Assembly: GCA_030015575.1 (NCBI GenBank)
Contig: CM057337.1
Location: forward strand, 296,260,044 to 296,324,043
Origin: Agapanthus africanus
Lineage: Eukaryota > Streptophyta > Magnoliopsida > Asparagales > Amaryllidaceae
Direction of reading: 5' to 3'
DNA: 64,000 bases
Part shown: positions 56,529 through 64,000 of the stretch, piece by piece
How positions within the stretch are numbered: the first letter of the stretch is position 1
Layout: each line of letters opens with the position of its first letter
Notes under the pieces: generated by a model
Told to the model about the DNA's origin: nothing
Seen by the model: the letters and a program-made list of their open reading frames with translations, nothing else
Database searches by the model: none
Made by a program: the position numbers and the translations under genes

Positions 56529-58650
56529 TGTTAGTGTATATGCCCTAGAGGCCATTACTGTATCATACTAGTTTGTATATTACTTAATGGAAGCTTGGGA
56601 TATTCACAGTTGTATATACAATCTTGGTCAAAATGATAGTATGCTACTTGGTTTGTTTCTACTTCAATATGTGCATGTGTTTCTTTTAGCATATTGCTTA
56701 TACATATTAGTAGAGCCCTCTGGATCTTTGATTGATTATCAGCGTTGTGATGGCAGTCACACTCGTGGGAGCTGGGTAATCCACAAGCACATCCTTATAC
56801 AGGTCCCTAGTCGTAGGACTATCGAGACAGGGCATCGATACTCCGGAGTAGACTAGCGTATGCGCTTCTCATCCCAGCAGGGGATACGGTCTGTCCCACA
56901 GCCGTAAGTACGTCGTACTTGAGGTAGTATGCGGGTGCTCGTTAGGTTACGAGTACACTGGACAGGACTCTTCGGGAACTGATTGGTTGGTACTATACCT
57001 ATCGTCAGTTGTCAGTTCCCAGGTGACATAAGTACAGCTTAGTCCGCTGACTTGACACTGTCACTTCGCCTCGAGTGTGTTCCCACTGTACTTTGATTAC
57101 TACCCTGCCACGGCTCAAAGGAGTCATGCAAACAGGTAGTAGTTGGGTGCAGTCCCGAAGCACTTGGAGGCAGAGACGGTTAGACAGGATTCGTCTCTCC
57201 CGGTATCGGGGGTTGACATCGCGCTGTGTCTAGGAGAGCCATTACACAAGTAGTCCCCGGCCAGGGCAAGCGAGATATACTGGTAGGTTTCCAGTGTTAT
57301 CTCAGGGAGTTCTGGGCTACACTCCGACACGACTTGTACCGCTATTAGGGAACTGACGTTTACCACCCTCCTAGGCCCGCCATACGATGTTATCAGACGA
57401 ACAGACCGGACTGTACGGAGACTGTCACATTCAGGCTCAGTAGGAGTTCAGATGGGTTTCACCTCGTCCATCTTCTTATCGGCATCTACCTGGGGGCCGT
57501 TACGCACAGCTAGTGCCGCTTGCGGTCTGTGGTTAAACCCACTGCCAGCGTAGTGTCGAGTCTTTAGAGTCCCACACAGAGAGCTATTTGCCTTTAGGCA
57601 AAACAGTAGAGGTCGCATGGTTTTGCGACAGGTCGCATCGTTTTTCGACAGGGTTCGGTCACATCCGTGCACTTGTGCATGTTTAGTGTCCGGGCAGTTA
57701 TTACTAGCGGGCTTTGGGTTAAGCCAGATCCTAGTATACGTTTTGGGATTGACTTTATCTCGTTTGCATTCGTGTTCCTCAGAACGCGGATGCGGGTGTG
57801 TATGCACAGTTGACAGAGACAGAGGCAGAGGATTCTCATTAGGGTTGTTGACTAGTGACGTTTGCTAAACCCTAATGAGAATAAGAAATGTTATTAATGA
57901 TAATTAAGTATTATTGTGCCATGGTTGGGTTGAAAGGTTGACCTTGTTGACTTGTTGAATTTGTTGACCGGGTGACTAGGTTGGACTTATTGACCACCAT
58001 CATTACTATGGCTATCATTTCATGCAAAGACTTTTGCTTGCTTATTTGTTCACCCATTGCATTTAATGCATGAAATGATATTGCTTTTTGATATGATGAT
58101 AACCATCACATAATACTCAATTATCATTATGTGTTATGATGCTTTTGGATTATGAGAGCTTGAATAGCAAAAGACTTACTCATTCTTTCATTTGCTTTCT
58201 CTCTCTTGCTCAAGCTCTCTCCCTCTTCCTCTTGCTCTCTCTCTAGCTCAAGGCAACACCCTCTCATGAGTTGAGAAATATTACCTTAGAGATAAAAGAA
58301 AACCCATATCGCTTCTCTACTCATCCTAGTTCATAAGGTTTAGCAAACTAAGTGTTCTAGTTTCTTCTAGTTTGAAGTAGAAGCCAAAAGGTAGAAGATT
58401 TCGGGTAGATCCATTTTCGGCGCGAGGAGACGACGAGATGAGGACGATCCGACCACCGCAAGGAGTTGAAGACGAAGGAGTTCAAGTTAAGGTATAACCC
58501 CCTAACCGAGTAGGTAAAACTCTTAGTTAGGTTGTTAGGTAGTTGTTTAACAAAGATCCGTATTTTGAGTTCATGTTACCACCCAAGAAAAATCGTTTTT
58601 CAACATTTCCGCAAACCCGTAAGTACCGGGAGAGGTAACGTGGACTTACA
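56529..58650 (+). mobile_element. D5 3' LTR (2122 bp)
   Basis: It starts TGTTAGTGTATATGCCC and ends TGGACTTACA, resembling the family A terminus (GCACTTACA). The block at 57050-57200 is the reverse complement of the LTR core shared with families A and B, and GAGTCTTTAGAGTCC lies at about 57557. The right border is inferred from the terminal CA and from the switch to inverted LTR sequence. Confidence 0.78.
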
Positions 58651-59506
58651 TATCGCATGTATGGTCTTGGGAGGTGGAGAAAGTCAGACCCCTAATAACT
58701 GTACAAGTCGTGCCGGTATGGCTCAAGACCAATTGAGAATCTACTAATCAGTCCACCAGTAATTCTCCATCAGCCCTGGCCAGGGACTTATGGTAATGAC
58801 CAACCAATCACAGTGTGATATCAACCCCTATACCGGGAGAGACGAATCCCTAACAGTCGCTCACTGCCTCCATGTGGCTCGGGACTGTGCCTAACTAAAA
58901 CTTGTTTGCACGACTCCTTTGAGCCATGGTAGGGTAGTAATCAAAGCACAGTGGGAACTCACATGAGAAAAATGACGACCTTAAGTCAACAGACTACCTG
59001 CATACATGTCACCTGAGAACTGCTATCTGAAGTTAGGTATAATACCATCCAGTCAGTTCTCCTACGAGTCCTGTCCGGTGTACCCGTAACCCAACGAGCA
59101 CCTGTATACCATCTCCAGTACGACGTACTGATGTCTGTGGGACAGACCATCTCCCTAACTGGGATGAGAAGTGTACACACTAGTCTACTCCAAAGTATCG
59201 ATGCCCAGTCTCGATAATCCTACGACTAGGGACAAGTTAAGGATGTTGCTTATAGACTACCCAGCCCCCACTAGTGTGACTGCCATCACAACACTGGTAA
59301 TCAAGCAAAGATCCTATGGGCTCTACTAATATGTATAAGTGATACGTTACAAGAACCATATGCACATATTAAAGTAGACAAAACCAAGTAGCATACTACC
59401 ATTTTTAGCAAGACTGTATTTACAACTGTGAATATCCCAAGCTTCCATTAAATAATATACAACCTAGTATGATACAATAATGGCCCCTAGGGCATATACA
59501 CTAACA
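58651..59506 (-). mobile_element. Inverted family D LTR fragment
   Basis: The plus-strand end GGGCATATACACTAACA is the reverse complement of the D5 LTR start. Over the first 62 bases I count four differences from it. Only about the first 856 bases of the LTR remain (in sense); it is interrupted at 58651 by the end of the D5 LTR. It is probably the target into which D5 inserted. After 59506 the sequence is gypsy-like LTR again. Confidence 0.75.
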
Positions 59507-61113
59507 CATATATGTTCATATATGATGTTGCATTGGATATTTGGAGAAATTAGGAACCGCATGATACATTTAAAAACTGGATTCATTTAAAAGAGCGGTT
59601 TTCCCTTGATATGCTCATATTATGGTTTTATGTTGCATAGATCATATTGCATGGATTTACGCATTGAGATATGGATTTCATGTGATTTATGGATTTGAGA
59701 ACCGTGGTATTATTTCAAGAAAAGCATGCATTGTTTTGAAAACCCGGTTCTCTTGATATGATATTTCAGTGCGTCCACCATGCATTTTCTCGGTTCTGAG
59801 ACGTGTGATAGAAACCCGATTCGAGGACCTGGATGATCCGTTTGCGGGTTCATGGTGGACCAGATATGATACCTCGGGGAGAGAATGGATGGTTGTGCAG
59901 TAGACGATGAGCGTGGCGGAGGGACTACTACCTGCCGGTGATAGTATAGAACTCGACGGATATCCGGATGATACCGTTTGGGGGTTATGACATGAGATAT
60001 ATTGAGGGCCGATCTGGGGATGCAGCGCCTGAGAGATGAGTATTTACGTGTCGATGATGTACACGAGTATTTCATGATGTTTTCGAGTGCCGATGTTGGG
60101 CACTCAGGTTCCATGAGATTTACAGGATATGAGGGCCGATCCGAGTGACGGCGCCAGAGGTATTGGGATTTTAGCCGTATTTGATGGACACCGGTTTTTC
60201 CACGATGATGATTCATTGATGATGACATATTTTATCCCATACTGGGCATTCATTGGTTATGCATAGGTTCATGTAATTGTAGTACCTGATAGATTAACTT
60301 TCATGATTGTTGCATATCCATATTAGCATTTTGGAACTATCAGATTGCATGTGATAGAGTATCGCAATACGTGCATACCTGCGATTACCTGTATGATGTT
60401 ACTTACTACTCACGAGTTGGCAACTCACCCCTGTTGTGCCACAGTGTTTTGCAGGTTTGACCCTCAGAGTAGTCGCGGCAGGGCTTCTTCTTATTGTATA
60501 TTTTTTTTGCAGCGGATACAGCTACGGTTGGCTTTGAGCAATTTGCTGTTGGTGGGTTGTGGTTATCCGTTTGTATTTATGGTACATCTCTCATTGTATC
60601 TGGTACTCTCCATCTACCTTTTTATGTATGGACTTAGAGACGAGTTGTGAGGACGATATTGTATATTATTTTGTGACTCTGGGTGTCGAGCTCGTGTGAA
60701 CCGGCTTTTATTATGTAGTTTTATCTCTTTTATACTGTTTTGCATTTATATTGTCCATTTCTTCGCTACGGCGTCGTATATATATGCTTGTGGTGGTTAT
60801 TTCCGCCTTTGGGCATGATTCGCTCCCGTTTGTGGATGCTTTATTTATATCATATGTTGTTTACTTATATCTTATGTCTGTACCCGTTTCGGGGCTAGTT
60901 TTTACAAAGGAGGTGCTGCCAAATTTTTTAAGAAAATAAATTTAAACTTTAAAGATTTTTACTTGAGATTTCCAAATATTTTTAACAATGTTTTATCACT
61001 TACTACTTTCGATGGTTTAGTTTTCTGGGTTTTCGGCTTACTTAAATTGTGTTACGCCTGTAGACGTTACGTGATTTAAGTGCCGGTCATGTGCCAAATT
61101 TTGGGTCGTGACA
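59507..61113 (+). mobile_element. Plus-strand gypsy-like LTR, piece 3
   Basis: It aligns with about 12560-14118 of the solo LTR and ends in TTGGGTCGTGACA, like the other copies of this LTR type. The landmark GTCCACCATG is at 59773, and AAGTGCCGGTCATG lies near the end. Compared with the solo LTR about 900 bases between piece 2 and piece 3 are missing, consistent with the deletion proposed at 52936. It is bounded on the right by copia leader sequence. Confidence 0.72.
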
Positions 61114-61730
61114 GCCTCACTCATGTCGCCACGAAACTGCCGCAAACCATAAAGTATGATCGCGGTTCCGCGATCTAAAAAGTCGAGTTTCGGTATCATT
61201 CTTCTAAAGGGTCTACAGAATCACTTGCATGATTTTCTGAAAATTTTAAACTCGGAAAAATCCAACTCTTAGAAAATTTCAGAGAGGGAAAAATTGGGTT
61301 ATTGATATTCGTTCGAACTTTTTAACGTCATCTAAATAACCTGAATAGATGTTAGAATTATGATTACGAAATACTCTGAATTGCCTTTACAGAAAGTTAA
61401 CATCACATGGAAATTTAGCAAAAACCAGCAACACTTGAAACACCAAAACCCAGAGACTGGAACACCATGAAAATTTGAAGCCCAAGTTCCTAAATGGACC
61501 CGGTGAGCTCGGTTTTTGGGGTGTTTTGGCCAGCCAAAAACTTGTGGAAATGCTTCAAATTTGTATGGTGTTCATGTTATATCACATACAACATTCTGCA
61601 ATTGCTAAAAAAAATTTTACACCTTAAAAAATTCGACAGAAACCAGATTTAGTGTTTCAAGTTTCGAAGCAGTTTCGGTTTCGTAATCTAACAAATATCG
61701 TTTAAATCTCTAGCTTGGATCTGACACCAC
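61114..61730 (-). other. Host family B leader, PBS-proximal end
   Basis: It aligns with about 29770-30411 of B4 and ends at a degraded primer binding site (61718-61729, GATCTGACACCA on the plus strand, against CTCTGATACCA elsewhere) one base before TGTAGG. A short hairpin GATCGCGG-TT-CCGCGATC is at about 61157. Compared with B4, about 850 bases between 20940 and 61114 are missing besides the inserted elements. That it belongs to the host element of 16378-20940 is inferred from order and orientation. Confidence 0.65.
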
Positions 61731-62303
61731 TGTAGGTATAACACCTTAGGATGTGATTAGTGGCTAATTATATTTTAAAATATGGTTTTTAATAAAAAGT
61801 TTACCAAAACGATTTTCAAATAATTTATCAAATTTAATGAATATTTTATTAGAATTTTTCCTAGGCTTGCACACACTTGTGCATGTAAACTAGGGTTAAA
61901 TTAGAGTTAAACCATATTTAGCAACCATGGTAGACTAACCCTTTCTTATTAAGTCAAATTGATTTTAATTAAGGGTATTTTTTTTTAAATGGAAAATGAA
62001 TTATTGCTTTGGGTTTGACTTGGTGAGAGAGAGAGAGTGCATGATGGGCATCATGGCATGAGCCCATGCTTGCATTAAATGAGAGAGAGAGGGTGTTGAC
62101 CTTTGTTCTCTCATTTCTTTTGTTGTGCTAACTCTTTCTCACTTCTCTCTCTCTCACTCTCACACTCCCTCACACCCACACCAGAAGCAGCAGCCACAGA
62201 AGCAACACCAGCAGTTTCAACAGCTCCAGCAGCTCCAGCATCAACAGCTGCAACACCAGCAGCACCAACAGCAACAACATCAACAGCATCAACACAGCAG
62301 CAG
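61731..62303. other. Insertion or foreign LTR start at the host 5' LTR edge
   Basis: TGTAGG directly after the PBS is the expected family B LTR start, but TATAACACC follows instead of GTTCCC. Family B sequence resumes at 62304 with TGCAGGGTTCC. The 573 bases between include GA and CAG/CAA-rich repeats and TGTTGACC, resembling gypsy-like LTR promoter regions. Either a short insertion split the LTR after its first bases, giving CACTGTAGG and CAGTGCAGG as an imperfect duplication, or the start of a plus-strand LTR was cut by a new family B LTR. The 100-codon frame with A/T-rich residues comes from the CAG repeat and is not supported. Confidence 0.5.
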
Positions 62304-64000
62304 TGCAGGGTTCCTAGGCACTCTAAGAAGGTCTCACAAGGCATCAACCATGCCAATTTCAAATTTTACGGGTGCCGAGAAACCCTAATACGGATCGTTA
62401 ACTAGAATTTTAGGCGAAACCGATAACAAGTTAACAACTTAAATATGAGTTAACGGAAATTCAACCTTTGTAGATCTGGTGCTCCACCTCCATAGCTCCG
62501 TGATGAAGTCCCCTTGCTGTCCAAATCAAATCCCGGGCTCTAGCGTTGGCTTCATCGGAGAAATGGACGGGCTAGGTCATCGACTACGATGCCGAAGATG
62601 ATCTATGTCGAGGCATCACAAGATCAAGCTCCCACTTCACCAAGTCATGAAACTTGTGAAGAAAACACCCTATACTACTTGGCAAGTGGTAGAGGATGAA
62701 GAAATAGGAAGTGGGTTCACTTTAGATTTTGATTTCTCACTCTTTTTCATCAATCACCATTGATGGAAACTTGGTTTTCTTCTTGAAGAAGAAGAAAAAG
62801 AAGAAGATGAATGAAAAGAATATTATGATAAGGTTATTTTCAAAAGAATAATAAAATCATTCTTATCATAATATTAACCATGGTAATGTGTAGAGAATTA
62901 ACCAAAGTTAGTTGAATGGTTAGGGTTATGAGAAGAAGACAAGAATGGTAGCTTTGGTCAAATCTTCATGAAGCTTCAATTACAAACAAAGAAAGCCACC
63001 ATTCTTCTCTTTAATCTTTTCTAAAATAAATAAATAAATAAATAAGTATGAAATACAAAACCCTAACCATTTAAATAACCATGGTTCAATCTTTACACAA
63101 ACTCAAGTATACATGTATCATCAAACATGATACATACAAGTGCACAAAACTATATCACATATACAATGTGCACATGAAGTGAGAAAATCCATTTAAAGTG
63201 AACCAATACTAGTTAATGCAAAGTAATATATCAAATATAAAATTATACATTAAATCATTAAATCAACACTTGATTTAACGATCCGGTCATATCGCATATA
63301 ACCGACTAGTATCCTATGTATCGGCTTATCGAATCAATGCTTGATTCGATAACTAGGTTATATCGCATATAACCAATCGATAAATTCATCGCGAGAATAA
63401 AATACGGTATCACATACACGCATAATTCTCGGTCCCGCACATATCTCATATGCGCTCCTATTTCGTTTCGCTTGAGCCAGGAAACCTCTGTGTAGGACTC
63501 TAAAGACTCGTCAATACGCCGGCAGCAGGTGATGATCATATCAAACACCCACAAGCCGCAAGCGGTCTGCTAGACGTAACGGCCACCCGGGTATTGAGCG
63601 ATCAGACGATCGACGAGCAAGCCCGCTCACACTCCTGTGAATCCAACCAGTAACACTTACCGTACAGTCCGGTCTGTTCGTCTGATATGTCGCATATCTC
63701 GCCTAGGGGTGGTAAACGTCAGACCCCAATAGCTCGATAAGTCGTGTCGATATGAGGTCTATAACAGTTTGAGAAACTACAGGTAACACTTACCAGTAAA
63801 TCTCAGCAACCCTGGCCAGGGATTTCCGGTTATAGCCAATCGAACACAGCGCAACATCAACTCCCTATACCGGGAGAGACGAATGCCCTCCTATCGCTCA
63901 TTGCCTCCATGTGATTCGGGACTGTACCCAAAAACCACCGTTTTGCACGCCCTCTTGGACGTGGTAAGGTGGAAATTAAAGCACAGTGGGAACCACACAA
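62304..64000 (-). mobile_element. Family B copia LTR, cut by window edge
   Basis: It matches 22219-23925 of B4, starting TGCAGGGTTCCTAGG, with the GACTCTAAAGACTCGTC box near 63499 and the start of the LTR core block near 63865. It is probably the 5' LTR of the host element. It continues beyond the window. Confidence 0.82.

Larger units (their letters stand above)
52937..58650 (+). mobile_element. Ty1/copia element D5, 5'-truncated, plus strand
   Basis: This is the only copia element here with clear gag and pol, in the order gag, PR, INT, RT, RNaseH, PPT, 3' LTR. Its 5' LTR, PBS and the first part of gag are missing; the sequence starts abruptly inside gag at the broken end of the gypsy-like LTR. 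Frameshifts and stops show it is inactive. It belongs to a third family (D), whose LTR starts TGTTAGTGTATATGCCC and whose PPT is nearly that of families A and B. Confidence 0.88.

Noticed and set aside
62103..62405. Frame rich in alanine and threonine, and glutamine-rich frame in another phase
   Set aside because: It is produced by a CAG/CAA-type microsatellite and runs straight into LTR sequence. All phases of such a repeat are open.

Overview
This window reads as plant nuclear DNA made almost entirely of nested LTR retrotransposons. I see no host gene, rRNA or tRNA gene, bacterial operon or CRISPR array. The plant origin is inferred from the Ty1/copia gag-PR-INT-RT-RNaseH order in the best preserved element, the initiator-Met-type primer binding sites (TGGTATCAGAGC) and the several-kilobase Ty3/gypsy-like LTRs. 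The species cannot be named from the sequence.

Layout, as a set of nested insertions. (0) The base layer is a minus-strand Ty1/copia element, here family B host: 3' LTR pieces 893-1434 and 16105-16377, internal part 16378-20940, leader and PBS 61114-61730, and 5' LTR from 62304 past the right edge. (1) Its 3' LTR is cut by a plus-strand family A LTR (1-892, rest outside the window) and by a complete minus-strand family A element (A1, 1435-16099, TSD GATAC). The 5' LTR of A1 is itself cut by a 4.4-kb solo Ty3/gypsy-like LTR (9681-14118, TSD CTTCT). (2) The host's internal region is cut by a plus-strand gypsy-like LTR (pieces 20941-22218, 32420-32814 and 59507-61113). Inside that LTR lie a complete family B element (B4, 22219-32414, TSD GATTC), a minus-strand non-coding gypsy-like element (32815-52936) with a complete family A element in its 5' LTR (A2, 41935-51883, TSD GATTT), a 5'-truncated plus-strand copia element with recognisable gag-pol (D5, 52937-58650), and an inverted LTR fragment of the same family as D5 (58651-59506).

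Only D5 keeps clearly readable protein domains, and these are broken by frameshifts and stops. The four minus-strand copia elements (A1, A2, B4, host) have decayed pol. I find no gag in them: pol begins with a short sequence (MSRLNQDN in the host) placed directly before the protease. A leader of about 2.3-3.2 kb fills the space between the PBS and pol.

The strongest signal in the window is in that leader. It contains (i) a GC-rich hairpin about 205 nt from the PBS, (ii) a CCGTTAGGTTA stem-loop, (iii) two tandem units of about 140 bp, each with an invariant loop and a stem whose two arms change together (AAAGAG/CTCTTT, CAAGGG/CCCTTG, AAAGGA/TCCTTT), and (iv) three hairpins at nearly fixed spacing whose loops carry a box of nearly the same sequence within one element but different between elements. 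This looks like a conserved multi-part RNA structure of a gag-less copia group. Alignments were made by eye; covariation statistics and database searches were not run.
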